Positions 42,021 through 50,552 of a stretch of 64,000 nucleotides of DNA are shown here, piece by piece (the stretch's first letter is position 1; each line of letters starts with the position of its first letter). A program made the position numbers and the translations under genes. The stretch covers positions 1-64,000 of the forward strand of contig JBKHXK010000005.1 of the NCBI GenBank assembly GCA_046566065.1, read 5' to 3'. Source of the DNA: MB1-2 sp046566065. GTDB taxonomy: Bacteria; Actinomycetota; CADDZG01; WHSQ01. The notes under the pieces are model-generated. The model had not been told where the DNA came from, searched no databases, and saw only the letters and a list, made by a program, of their open reading frames with translations.

Positions 42021-42958
42021 TCAGTCCTCCGGGTCGAACGCTCGGCGGATCGCCTCACCGACGAGAACGAAGCACGCGACGGTCAACGACAGGAACAGCG
42101 CCGGGATCAGCAGGTGCGGGTTATCGATGCTCCTGAATCGCGCCTGGGCGAGCATCAGTCCCCACGAGATCGCGGGGAGATCGAGCCCCACACCGAGGAA
42201 CGTAAGGAGGGCCTCGGCCGTCACGGCCACCGCGGTGTAGGTGGTTGCGAAGACGACCAGAGCCCNNNNNNGAGAGCCTCGGCCGTCACGGCCACCGCGG
42301 TGTAGGTGGTTGCGAAGACGACCAGAGCCCATAACGCGTTCGGCAGGATGTGCTTCGTCAGGAGACGGAACCGGTCGGCTCCGAGGACCACTGCGGCACT
42401 CACGAACTCCGCCCGTCGTATCGAGCGAACCTGTGCTCGGACGAGCAACGTCATCGGAGGCCATCCGAGCACGACGAGTGCGAATACGACGTGCGCCACC
42501 CCGCGGCCCTCGAAGAAGGTCAGCACGAAGGCGGCGGCCAGGATCAGCGGCATCGAGAGCAAGACGTCGCCCAGTTGTCCGACGATCGAGTCCAGCACGC
42601 CCCGCTTGAACCCGATCAGGCTTCCGATGGCCACGGATATGGCGGAGACGAACGCGACCACTAGAGCGGCGACCGCCAACGATGACCTGGCGCCATGCAA
42701 CACGCGGGTGTAGTAGTCGCAACCCTGGAGATCGAAGCCGAAGGGGTGTCCCCAGGTGGGGGAGACGAGCGAGCGATCGAGCGTGCAGTCGAAGGGATCT
42801 CCCGCCCCCCACAAGCCCGGAGCCACCGCGATCGTGGTCAAGAGCACGATCCCCAGCACAGGGACCAGGAAGCTCGGATCCCGCCTCAATCGACGCCAGC
42901 CCGGGGCGTGCTTGACGAAGCTTTCGGGGCTCCGCTCGGCGAGGGCCTCCGCCTGCAT
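42021..42958 (-). CDS. ABC transporter permease, OppC/DppC type, broken by an assembly gap
   Basis: Two minus-strand readings in different frames meet at six Ns: the 5' part covers the N-terminus to AVAVTAEAL and the 3' part continues ALVVFATTYTAVAVTAEALLTFLGVGLDLPAISWGLMLAQ to RAFDPED. Removing 65 bases (one 55-base copy, the Ns and four bases) restores one frame of 290 residues, a normal OppC length. Visible marks are the DUF-like N-terminal segment with HPFGFDLQGCDYYTRVLHGARSSL, GGVLDSIVGQLGDVLLSMP, and the EAA loop around SAAVVLGADRFRLLTKHILPN. It partners the OppB-like permease and overlaps the G1P-dehydrogenase-like gene. Confidence 0.8.
42211..42330. repeat. 55-base duplication flanking the N gap (assembly artefact)
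   Basis: 42211-42265 and 42276-42330 are identical 55-base copies on the two sides of six Ns (42266-42271) plus GAGA. Because collapsing them restores the permease frame, this is almost surely an unmerged contig overlap and not a biological repeat. Confidence 0.9.
42266..42271. other. Scaffold gap (six Ns)
   Basis: Six undetermined bases interrupt the OppC-like permease gene. Confidence 0.99.
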
Positions 42959-43995
42959 CAGTCGGCCCAGATCCTCCGGACCAGAGAGGTCGCCGACCCC
43001 TTGTCGAGGTCTGCAGATTCGATGATCGTGAAGCGACCGGGACGGGTGCCGGGCGCATGCAACAACGCTTCCACGACCTGCTTCTCTTTGAGGCCCAGGT
43101 CGCTCGGATGATCCGGCAGACCTAGTCTCCGCAGCCTGCTTCGGAAGAGCTCTGTGTCTTCCCCGTACAACGCCACGGACACGATGCAGCCGAAGGCGAC
43201 CTGCGCTCCGTGCATGGCGACGCCTCCATGCAGCTCATCCAAGGCGTGAGAGATCTCGTGCTCCCCGCCGGAAGCCGGCCGGGAGGTCCCCGAGCAGATC
43301 ATGGCCATGCCGGACAGGACCAGGGCGTCCGCCAAGCGGCGGTGGAACCCGGGATCGTTGGCGAGGACCGCGGGGTCGTCGTCCAGGACGGGGTTGATCG
43401 ATTCGAAGGATTCCACGGACAGGTCCCAAGCTCGCTGATCGACCTGCTCGTGCCCATGCTCGGCCGCCAGGGCCCAATCCCTGAGCGCGAGCGGGTTCGC
43501 GAGGAGGTCGCCCAGGCCGGCGCGGACGGAGTCCACGGGAGCGGTGACCAGCGTGGGCATCGAGAGGAAGACGAACAGTGGTGCGATCGCACCCACGCTT
43601 TCGGGTTTCCCGCTGTCGTCGGGCACCACGGCGACGGGGGAGCAGATCCCATCGTGGGACAGCTGGGTGGGCACCGCCACCACCGTCAGACCGGCGCGGG
43701 CGGCCGCCAGCTTCGCGATGTCGAGGCATCGCCCTCCACCGATCGCCACGATCGCGTCCGCGCCCGAGCGCTTCGCCCGAGAACCGAGCTCTTCCGCGGT
43801 GGCCTGATCGGAGTCGGCTACGTGCAACTGCGAGGGCCGGGTCCCGGTTATCTGCGAGGCCAGGATCTCTCCGTGCCGTGAAGTGAGCACGAAGGGTTGT
43901 TCGATCGAACGCAGCGAGAGCTGCTGTGCTAGCTCGCGGCCCGCCTCTTGCTCAGACTCGCCGAATCCGAAGACGTGGACCTCGGGGAATTCCAT
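42958..43995 (-). CDS. sn-Glycerol-1-phosphate dehydrogenase-like (EgsA/AraM family) protein
   Basis: A 345-residue member of the iron-containing alcohol dehydrogenase/dehydroquinate synthase fold. NAD(P) site IVAIGGGRCLDIAKLAA (82-98), then the family signature PTQLSHDGICSPVAVV (109-124), which is the hallmark of glycerol-1-phosphate dehydrogenases. Expected zinc ligands are Asp163 in AGLGDLLANPLALRDW, His246 in GGEHEISHALD and His262 in MHGAQV. The reaction would be DHAP to sn-glycerol-1-phosphate, the archaeal enantiomer; a related polyol-phosphate substrate remains possible. It sits between the OppC-like permease (overlap ATGA) and the nucleotidyltransferase gene, 12 bases away, in one minus-strand operon. 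Confidence 0.78.
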   Translation of the reverse strand: MEFPEVHVFGFGESEQEAGRELAQQLSLRSIEQPFVLTSRHGEILASQITGTRPSQLHVADSDQATAEELGSRAKRSGADAIVAIGGGRCLDIAKLAAARAGLTVVAVPTQLSHDGICSPVAVVPDDSGKPESVGAIAPLFVFLSMPTLVTAPVDSVRAGLGDLLANPLALRDWALAAEHGHEQVDQRAWDLSVESFESINPVLDDDPAVLANDPGFHRRLADALVLSGMAMICSGTSRPASGGEHEISHALDELHGGVAMHGAQVAFGCIVSVALYGEDTELFRSRLRRLGLPDHPSDLGLKEKQVVEALLHAPGTRPGRFTIIESADLDKGSATSLVRRIWAD

Positions 43996-44007
43996 GGCGC
44001 TGGAGGT

Positions 44008-44778
44008 CTACGCGCTGGGGGCCGCTGCCTCCCGCGCGCCCCAAGCGTCTGAGTTCGCCTCGATCACCTGGATCGCTGACTGCAGATCGTCCGGCGTGTC
44101 GACCTCGGCGTACTGATCGCCCGGCACCAGGGCAGCCCGGGCGTCGATGCCGGGAAGGATGGCGCCGTAGATGTCTTCGTAGTAGAGGGTCGTGGCAGCG
44201 CGCCATTCGAGGTTGGTGGCCATGTCCAGATAGGGCCTCGCGGCGGCCGGGCGGATGAGAGACACCCCGGCGAACTCGCCGTGGCTGAGCGCCATCGACA
44301 GGTCCTTGCCGATCCCTCGCACGCGGTTGCCCTCCAGATGGACCCGCATGTCTTCCTGGTCGAGCCGGTGGGGTGGACGCTTCTGCACGGCGAGCACCAG
44401 GTCGCCGGGGGTGTCCGCCACTCGCCGGTAGACGTCCGGATGCACGACGACGTCCGAGTTCACGCAGAGCAGGTTCATGCCGGGAGATTGATCGAGTGCC
44501 ATCCGGACCGTGTGGAAGTTGCCCCAGGAGGCGTAACGCGCGTTGAAGACGTAGGTCACCTTGTCTTCGTCCCAGCGGTCGTTGACGAACCCCTGGACCT
44601 GTCCGGGCTCGAATCCGGTCACGACCATGAGGTCCTCGACCCCGGCGGCCTGCAGCCCGGCCAGGATGTAGTGGAGCAGCGGCTCCTTGTCGCCCACTTC
44701 CAGGAGCGTTTTCGGCTTGCGGCCCCCCATCCGGACGCCACGTCCCGCCGCCAGGACAGCTGCTCTCAACTTCGCCAC
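44008..44778 (-). CDS. Nucleotidyltransferase, sugar-/polyol-phosphate cytidylyltransferase-like
   Basis: A 256-residue nucleotidyltransferase with the N-terminal signature AAVLAAGRGVRMGGRKPKTLLEVG, the second Lys of which contacts the triphosphate, and a NSDVVVHP metal site similar to phosphocholine/inositol-phosphate cytidylyltransferases (LicC-like). The start is the GTG at 44778 with GGAGG four bases upstream; it overlaps the DUF4012 stop by 13 bases. By position between the G1P-dehydrogenase-like gene and DUF4012 gene I infer that it activates the dehydrogenase product as a CDP (or other NDP) derivative. The exact nucleotide and substrate are unproven. Confidence 0.8.
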   Translation of the reverse strand: MAKLRAAVLAAGRGVRMGGRKPKTLLEVGDKEPLLHYILAGLQAAGVEDLMVVTGFEPGQVQGFVNDRWDEDKVTYVFNARYASWGNFHTVRMALDQSPGMNLLCVNSDVVVHPDVYRRVADTPGDLVLAVQKRPPHRLDQEDMRVHLEGNRVRGIGKDLSMALSHGEFAGVSLIRPAAARPYLDMATNLEWRAATTLYYEDIYGAILPGIDARAALVPGDQYAEVDTPDDLQSAIQVIEANSDAWGAREAAAPSA

Positions 44779-46721
44779 GACACCTCCAAGACAACGTCTT
44801 TCGTCAAGGGGCGATCCCACACCAAGCGGTCGCCCTGTTGCTTCCAGCCTTTGGCCCGTACGTCCGTCACTCCTCGAGGGAGGGTGATGCCGATCGTCAA
44901 CCGCTCCGGATGCACGCGGGGCTGTCTCTGAACGGTTAGCCGGTAGACCTTACGTCCTTGGCGCTCCCTCACGGCGTCCGGCACGACGTAGCCCAAGGTG
45001 AAGGTGCCGGACTCCTGCGGCGGGATCTCGAGCGTTGCCGACCAGACCTTCTTGCCCCGTTCCATGTGCTGGGCGGGTTGATCCGGCGCCGGCCAGGTCG
45101 CCGCCCCCGGAGGGGTGTCCAGTCGCGTTCCCTCGACCGTCGCCAATCTCAACTCGGCGTTCTCTGGGACGTAGACGTTCATCATCGGCCGGTGGAACCC
45201 GTTGCTGTCGACCTCTTTCCCCGAGTCGCCCATCGGATACAACGGCTGCGGCAAGAAGACGCGGTTATCGATCGTCACCGACGTGGTCAGGGCAGCGTCG
45301 TTGCCGTCGAAACCAACCTCGACGGTGTTGGTGTGGTCGGTGAAGTAGTCGAGCTTGTTCCCGCCGACGTTCTGCTCGACCACGTACAGGTAATCGCCTT
45401 TCACGTCCTGTTCGATCGCGCCGTCCCAGTTCATCCGCTCGACGAAGGCTTGTTCCTTCGGGTCCTTCAACCAGACCTGCATGTGCTTCCCGGCGAGAGC
45501 GCTTCCGAAGCCCTCCATCAACCCTGTTGGGTGCTTCGGCTTCAGCATGTTGGCGTAGAAGCTGTCCACGACATCGCGCAGATGGTTCCTCCTGACCTTC
45601 GGGATCGGATACGTCGCGTAGGCCTTGTAGAGCAGGAAGTGGATGACGCGCTCTTCGGTCATGTAGATGTCGTAACGATCGGTCTGGAACCGCCCGGTCC
45701 CTTCCATGAGCTTCTTCATGAGGACGGGATCTACCGCGATGACACCATCCGGGTCCGGGAAAGTGGCCTTGCTGGCGCGCGCGTAGTCGGTGGTGACCTG
45801 CGCTGAGAGAGGCCAGTCGGGGGACCAGTTCGCGTTGCCGAAGCGCTGAGCGTCTTCGATCGCAGCTACGTACCACGCATCCTCGGGCAATGGGATGTCG
45901 AGCGTTTGTCGGTTCTTGTCGATCTCGTAGATCGTGCTGGCCGAATCGATCAGCTCCGGTTTGCCGTCTTCGATCGTGAGCAGGGCGTACTGCAGCAGCG
46001 CCCCGCCCGGCCCCCTCTGCTCGGCCGAGTTCTGCATCCCGAACACGTAGGTCCTGGGTCCGTCCGCGCCCAGGAAGGCCGGGAGGATCGAGAAGCCCGC
46101 TTCCGCATCCGCTAGCAGAGCGTCGGTCTCGTCTGCCTTGGCGATCCCGTCCGCGATGCGCGGCCGAACGCGTTTGGGCAGATCCAACGGTTCGACCGAG
46201 CGCAGCTCCTTCCCAACTCCCTTGATCGCCTCGCGCACGTTGCGGATCGTCTCGGCGATCTCCTCGATCCGATCGATGCGGATGCGAGAGCCGCCTTTGT
46301 CGTCGTCTGGGTCCTTCACGATGATCTTGTCCGGCCCGCGCAGGGCGTTCTGAGCCACGTCAAGGGTCCCCTGGGCCGCCTCGCCGGTGAGCTCTGCGGC
46401 CGAGATCAGGTGGTCGACCTGTCCCAGCGCTCTGTCGATGGTGGGGATGGCGGAGACAACGTCCAGGAGAGGGCCACCTTGCTCGTAGCCACTGCGTGCT
46501 CGGGCTGCCGCGGCAACGCCCGCCAGGGTCTCGTAGCGCGCCGCCTTCATGGCTTGAGCCGAGAGCTTCTTCTCGGCCTGGTTGAAGTGCTCCGTGGCGT
46601 CGAGCAGCCCGGTCGCCAGCCTCCACGGACCGGACAGGAGGGCCAGCCACAGGAAGATGCCCGCGAAGCCCGCCAGGACCGCGGCCACCGAGGCCAAGCC
46701 CGAAGCTCTGGCGTCGCTCAC
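44766..46721 (-). CDS. DUF4012 family cell-surface protein
   Basis: A 651-residue protein with one N-terminal transmembrane helix (about residues 10-32) and a large extracytoplasmic part. After a helical region with two hydrophobic stretches it has the DUF4012 core: YVFGMQNSAEQRGPGGALLQYALLTIEDGKPEL, then DWPLSAQVTTDYARASKATFP and a long beta-rich C-terminus with many charged residues. DUF4012 proteins occur next to actinobacterial polysaccharide and exopolysaccharide genes, some related to LytR-type transfer, but their role is not established. GTG start overlapping the LLM stop (GTGA). Codon use and context fit the glycan operon. Confidence 0.85.
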   Translation of the reverse strand: MSDARASGLASVAAVLAGFAGIFLWLALLSGPWRLATGLLDATEHFNQAEKKLSAQAMKAARYETLAGVAAAARARSGYEQGGPLLDVVSAIPTIDRALGQVDHLISAAELTGEAAQGTLDVAQNALRGPDKIIVKDPDDDKGGSRIRIDRIEEIAETIRNVREAIKGVGKELRSVEPLDLPKRVRPRIADGIAKADETDALLADAEAGFSILPAFLGADGPRTYVFGMQNSAEQRGPGGALLQYALLTIEDGKPELIDSASTIYEIDKNRQTLDIPLPEDAWYVAAIEDAQRFGNANWSPDWPLSAQVTTDYARASKATFPDPDGVIAVDPVLMKKLMEGTGRFQTDRYDIYMTEERVIHFLLYKAYATYPIPKVRRNHLRDVVDSFYANMLKPKHPTGLMEGFGSALAGKHMQVWLKDPKEQAFVERMNWDGAIEQDVKGDYLYVVEQNVGGNKLDYFTDHTNTVEVGFDGNDAALTTSVTIDNRVFLPQPLYPMGDSGKEVDSNGFHRPMMNVYVPENAELRLATVEGTRLDTPPGAATWPAPDQPAQHMERGKKVWSATLEIPPQESGTFTLGYVVPDAVRERQGRKVYRLTVQRQPRVHPERLTIGITLPRGVTDVRAKGWKQQGDRLVWDRPLTKDVVLEVSWRS

Positions 46722-47758
46722 GTAGCGGTGGCCGCCTCTCTCAACGCAGGTGCGACCTCGGAGGCGAATCGACGGATCGCGTCCGCGGCGGCCTCGACGG
46801 TCATGCCGGGGTAGTAGAGGCGGAGCACCAGATGACTCTCGGGATACCTAGCGAGCGCCTTCACCGTCGGACGCAGGGCCTCGATCACCTCCTGCGAGGT
46901 CCCGTAGGCCGTGGTGGCTCTGATCTCCTCCTCGGGCGGGGGCATCACGCGGAGCGGCTCTCCCGCCACATCGGTGCCGGCCCTCCAGCCCGCGTACGTT
47001 CCCAGCTGATGACCGATCCCGTCGCGCACGACCGGCCAGTCCCTCGCTGGATCGTCGGTGACGAATGCGTTCTGGAGCACCGCAACGAGCGGAGGGCCCT
47101 CGTGTCCAGCCTTCAGTCGTTCCCGTGCCACGAGCTCGAACGCTCCCGGTAGCCGGTCGGTGGGCACGCGCGAGGAGATGTAGCCGTCCGCTATCCGGCC
47201 CGCGCGCGCGATCGCGTCCTCTACGAAGCCTCCGACAAGGATCGGAGGCACCCTCGCCGGTTTCGGGGTCACCGCGACGTCCGTGTAGGTGAAGTGCTTG
47301 CCGCTATAGCTGAATCGTTCCTCGTTCCAGGCGAGGCGCAGGACGTCGATCACCTCGCTCATCCGCCGGACCCGCTCTCTCGTCGGGATGTTGAAGGCTC
47401 GGAACTCCTCGTCGCGCCATCCGATCCCGAAGCCCGCGATCGTTCGACCCCCCGAGAGCTGGTCCACCACGGCGAAGTCCTCGGCCAGGCGGATCGGGTC
47501 GTGGAAGGGAGCCAGGATCACGCCCGTGCCCAGCTGGATCCGCTCGGTCACTGCCGCGAAGGCCGCCAGCATCGGAACGAGGGCCGGGAGGTAGCCGTCG
47601 GCGGAGAAGTGATGTTCCGACACCCAGGCGGCGTCGAGCCCCACCTCCTCGGTCAGCTCGACCAGCTGCAGCGTGTCCCGGTACTCGTCGTGGAAGGAAC
47701 GGGGGGAGCCGGGCGGGATCTGGCCGGTGAACAGCCCGATGCCCAGGTTCAAGCCCAT
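46718..47758 (-). CDS. LLM-class (luciferase-like, F420/FMN-dependent) oxidoreductase
   Basis: A 346-residue TIM-barrel protein of the luciferase-like monooxygenase superfamily: GLFTGQIPPGSPRSFHDEYRD at the start, GLDAAWVSEHHFSADGYLPALV with the His pair, LGTGVILAPFHDPIRLAEDFAVVDQLSGGRTIAGFGIGW and VGGFVEDAIARAGRIADGYI. Such enzymes use reduced F420 or FMN; which one cannot be told here. The ATG at 47758 has GAGGGGG 7 bases upstream; GTG at 47764 is the alternative. It is the first gene of the minus-strand run LLM-DUF4012-nucleotidyltransferase-G1PDH-OppC-OppB-AlkP-WbaP. Confidence 0.88.
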   Translation of the reverse strand: MGLNLGIGLFTGQIPPGSPRSFHDEYRDTLQLVELTEEVGLDAAWVSEHHFSADGYLPALVPMLAAFAAVTERIQLGTGVILAPFHDPIRLAEDFAVVDQLSGGRTIAGFGIGWRDEEFRAFNIPTRERVRRMSEVIDVLRLAWNEERFSYSGKHFTYTDVAVTPKPARVPPILVGGFVEDAIARAGRIADGYISSRVPTDRLPGAFELVARERLKAGHEGPPLVAVLQNAFVTDDPARDWPVVRDGIGHQLGTYAGWRAGTDVAGEPLRVMPPPEEEIRATTAYGTSQEVIEALRPTVKALARYPESHLVLRLYYPGMTVEAAADAIRRFASEVAPALREAATAT

Positions 47759-47809
47759 CGCCACACCCCCTCGCTTGGAACGCCGGCGCCGCCGGAGGAG
47801 AAATAAGAA

Positions 47810-47830
47810 CGGGCCCCCGAAGGGGGCCCG
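47810..47830 (-). terminator. Rho-independent terminator of the secreted-protein operon
   Basis: CGGGCCCCC (47810-47818), GAA loop, GGGGGCCCG (47822-47830), a perfect 9-base stem. On the minus strand it is followed by GTTCTTATTTC, giving a U-rich tail, and it stands 25 bases after the stop at 47855. Confidence 0.8.
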
Positions 47831-47854
47831 CCAAAGCTACAGGATGCTCGGAAG

Positions 47855-48535
47855 CTACTTCTTCTTCGGCAGCTTGTAGGTCGAGGTCATGGTGGCGTCG
47901 TCGATGATCGTCGAATTGAGCGAACGCTCGGCGACGTGGCTGACCCAACAGATCGCGCAGATCGTCGCCTCGTTGCCGCCGCCTACGCTGATGACCGAAC
48001 CGGGTTTGGCGCCGATGTCCGCAAGCGGAACCTTCATGGTCACCGTGGCCGTGGCAGGGTCGATCGTGCCGGTGTAGTAGCCGACCGGCTTGCAGTTGAT
48101 CGCGTTCAGTGCGCCCACTACCTCCGAGGCGCAGTCCGACTCGAGGCGGAAGTGACCCTGAGCGTCGATACGTCCGACCCGCTCGTTGGTCTGTCCGCCG
48201 AGGAGGTCGGGCTTGCCGATGTCGGCGCTCTTGAAGGTCCAGCGGTAGCTCTTACCGTCGACCGCGAAGGCCCACAGGAAGCGTGCAGCCTCCGGGAGGC
48301 TGCCCGTCGGGGGCATGTCGGCGTGGGTCACCGAGAAGATGAGCTCTTTGCCCTTCAGCTCGATACCGCCACCGATCAGGTCGAGACCGGCAGGTACCGA
48401 TGCGCCGGCGCCCTGCCCCGCGTCCGCGTCGCCGGAGGCGTCCTCCCACAAAGGTTTGGGTTTGGCCGATGCCGGGCCCAGCACGCCGACCAGCATCCCC
48501 CCTGCGAGCAACGCTGCTGCGATCTTCTTCATCAT
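47855..48535 (-). CDS. Secreted protein with C-terminal CxxCW motif (paralogue A)
   Basis: A 226-residue exported protein: signal peptide MKKIAAALLAGGMLVGVLGPASA, then DASGDADAG and a beta-rich domain with SVTHADMPPTGSLPEAARFLW and VDGKSYRWTFKSADIGKPD. Near the end it has TICAICWVSHVAERSLNS. The next protein upstream shares this layout with SCQICWVPQYAERSLT, so they are paralogues. The start is ATG 48535 or the adjacent ATG 48532; AGAGGAG is close upstream. Last gene of a three-gene operon with its own terminator. I do not recognise the family; the CxxC pair may bind metal or form a disulfide. Confidence 0.82.
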   Translation of the reverse strand: MMKKIAAALLAGGMLVGVLGPASAKPKPLWEDASGDADAGQGAGASVPAGLDLIGGGIELKGKELIFSVTHADMPPTGSLPEAARFLWAFAVDGKSYRWTFKSADIGKPDLLGGQTNERVGRIDAQGHFRLESDCASEVVGALNAINCKPVGYYTGTIDPATATVTMKVPLADIGAKPGSVISVGGGNEATICAICWVSHVAERSLNSTIIDDATMTSTYKLPKKK

Positions 48536-48543
48536 CGTCTCCT

Positions 48544-49227
48544 CTACTTGACCTTGTAGACAGCGGTTTGGGTCGTGAAGTCGATGACGGTGTGCGGCGT
48601 CAGAGAACGCTCGGCGTACTGAGGCACCCAGCAGATCTGGCAGCTGGTGTCGGACGCTCCGCCCGTGCCTCCGGCGATGACCGAGCCCTTCTTGGCTTTC
48701 ACGGTCTTCAGAGGAAGGATCACCTTGAAGCTGGCGGTGGCAGGGTCCCACACGCCATCGAGGTATGCGACGACGTTGTAGACGGGCATGGTCAGCACGG
48801 GCAACGTCGTGCCCTCGGCGAAGTCCTCGAGGCGGAAAAGACCGTTGAGGTAGACCTGTCCCACGCGCTCCTGTCCGTTCGGACCGCTCGCCGGGTCCGG
48901 CTTGCCGATGTCGGCGCTCTTGACCGTGAAGCGGTACTCGTGTCCGTCCACCGAGAAGTGCCACAGGAAGCGAGCGCCCTCGGGCATCGTGCCGGTCGGG
49001 GGCATGGCGGCGTGCTTGACGGTGAACTCGAGGTTGCTCTTGACCTTGTCGATCGAGCCTTCGAGCAGGTCGAAACCCGCCTGGTCCAGGCCGGGCAGCG
49101 CACCCGTGTTCGTCGTGCCGGCGTCACCGGCCGCATCGGTGAACGCCTTGACCGGCTTCGCCGAAGAGGGTCCGGCGAACGCAGCTGTGATCAGCGCCGC
49201 AGCGAGTAGTGCTCCGAGTTTCTTCAT
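48544..49227 (-). CDS. Secreted protein with C-terminal CxxCW motif (paralogue B)
   Basis: A 227-residue exported protein with signal peptide MKKLGALLAAALITAAFAGPSSA, followed by FTDAAGDAG, a beta-rich domain containing TVKHAAMPPTGTMPEGARFLW and VDGHEYRFTVKSADIGKPD, and the tail SCQICWVPQYAERSLT. The near-identical layout to the protein at 47855 shows a recent-looking gene duplication. AAGGGGAAGGCGGGC lies upstream of the ATG at 49227. It follows the LVIVD protein by 38 bases. The role is unknown, probably extracellular and related to its operon partners. Confidence 0.82.
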   Translation of the reverse strand: MKKLGALLAAALITAAFAGPSSAKPVKAFTDAAGDAGTTNTGALPGLDQAGFDLLEGSIDKVKSNLEFTVKHAAMPPTGTMPEGARFLWHFSVDGHEYRFTVKSADIGKPDPASGPNGQERVGQVYLNGLFRLEDFAEGTTLPVLTMPVYNVVAYLDGVWDPATASFKVILPLKTVKAKKGSVIAGGTGGASDTSCQICWVPQYAERSLTPHTVIDFTTQTAVYKVK

Positions 49228-49265
49228 CGTGCCCGCCTTCCCCTTCTCGTTGCTGTCGCGGTCGA

Positions 49266-50438
49266 CTACTGCTTGCCGGTGTAGCGAAGGATGTCGATGC
49301 CCCGGTTGTAGTCGAGGGCGTACATGATCTCGTCGTTGCGCCAGTACACGGCCCCCGTCTCGCCCGCGATCGGGATGAAGTAGCCCGCCTCGTGGATCTT
49401 GCCCTTGCTGTCGACACGGAACATGCGCGTGCCGTGACCGAAGAACGCCATGGCGACGATGCCCCCGTTGCGGAACTTCGGCGAGGGCTCCATCCAGTGG
49501 GCGGAGCAGCCGCCGATGCCGGGGTTGGCCGGTGGGTTGCCGTCGGTGTAGGTGCCGTTCTTCGCGTAGTACTGGTCGATCATCGTGAAGGTCTTGGTCT
49601 CTTTCCACTTCGAGGCGTCCCACGTCATGAAGGCGCCACGAGAGGGGGCATCCGAGCAACGGGCCGTGAGGTTCTGCTCGCCGCCGACGAGGAGGAACTT
49701 GTCCTTGCCGTTCTGCGGCCAGCGGCTCGAGTGGATGAAACGTCCGTCCGGGTTCCCGCCCGACGCCAGGAGCTTCGGCTTCAGGGGGTTCTTGCGGACG
49801 TCGAGCAGCATCTGCGGCTGGGTCGCGGTGAGGACGAGACCGGGAGCGATCTCTTGCACGTCGTGACCTCCCTTGACGGGCAGGTGGTCGCCCCACTTCT
49901 CCTTCATCAGCTTGGGGTTGGCGGGGTCCCGGAGGTCGTGGATGTTTCCGTCGGAACCGTAGGCCCAGGTGCAGTTCAGGATGCAGCTCTGCGTGTGCTG
50001 GCCGCCGGGGGCCTCTCCGATGATCTGCGGGTTGGACTTGTCCTCGACGTCGATCACGTAAAGGGTGCCGAGGTTCGGAACCACGATCAGCTTGTTGTTC
50101 CCGTCGAGGTCCTCACGGCTGAGCTCCCACTCCTGGGGCATGGGGACGAACCCGGTCATCACGGGGTTCACGGGGTCCTTGACGTCGAAGATCATGACCT
50201 TGTTCTGGTCGTTCGCGTAGAAGTAGTTGCCGATCAGGCGACCGCCTACGCCGTCTTGAGACACGAGGACGTTTCCGACCCACTCCACGTTCTCGGAGAA
50301 GACACCGGTCTTGTCGGGGAGCACGGAGTAATCGCTGCGCTGGGTCACGTCCAACATCTCGGGGATGGGCGCGGCACCGGCACCCCCCGTGATGGCCATC
50401 ATGATGGCCGCCGTCAAGATCACGATCGTCTTACGCAT
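49266..50438 (-). CDS. Secreted LVIVD-repeat beta-propeller-like protein
   Basis: A 390-residue exported protein with signal peptide MRKTIVILTAAIMMAITGGAGA. It has repeated beta-blade motifs of the LVIVD family: KVMIFDVKDPVNPVMTGF, TLYVIDVEDKSNPQIIGE, NIHDLRDPANPKLMKE, QMLLDVRKNPLKPKLLA. These are normally seen in cell-surface or secreted proteins and make a propeller-like fold for protein contact. One Cys pair in SCILNC may be a disulfide. GGAGGAAC precedes the ATG at 50438. First gene of the operon with the two CxxCW proteins. Substrate or partner unknown. Confidence 0.85.
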   Translation of the reverse strand: MRKTIVILTAAIMMAITGGAGAAPIPEMLDVTQRSDYSVLPDKTGVFSENVEWVGNVLVSQDGVGGRLIGNYFYANDQNKVMIFDVKDPVNPVMTGFVPMPQEWELSREDLDGNNKLIVVPNLGTLYVIDVEDKSNPQIIGEAPGGQHTQSCILNCTWAYGSDGNIHDLRDPANPKLMKEKWGDHLPVKGGHDVQEIAPGLVLTATQPQMLLDVRKNPLKPKLLASGGNPDGRFIHSSRWPQNGKDKFLLVGGEQNLTARCSDAPSRGAFMTWDASKWKETKTFTMIDQYYAKNGTYTDGNPPANPGIGGCSAHWMEPSPKFRNGGIVAMAFFGHGTRMFRVDSKGKIHEAGYFIPIAGETGAVYWRNDEIMYALDYNRGIDILRYTGKQ

Positions 50439-50552
50439 CGCCGTTCCTCCCGCAGATTTGGTTGTCTGCCCGGAGGGTTCGCCCTGGTTGTGGGGTCTTC
50501 CTGCACGCGGCCTCGGTGGCCGACGGGCCGGATGCGGCGGGGTGCCCGGGCT

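Noticed and set aside
42211..42330. True tandem duplication in the permease gene
   Set aside because: It flanks an N gap and breaks the frame; collapsing it restores the protein.
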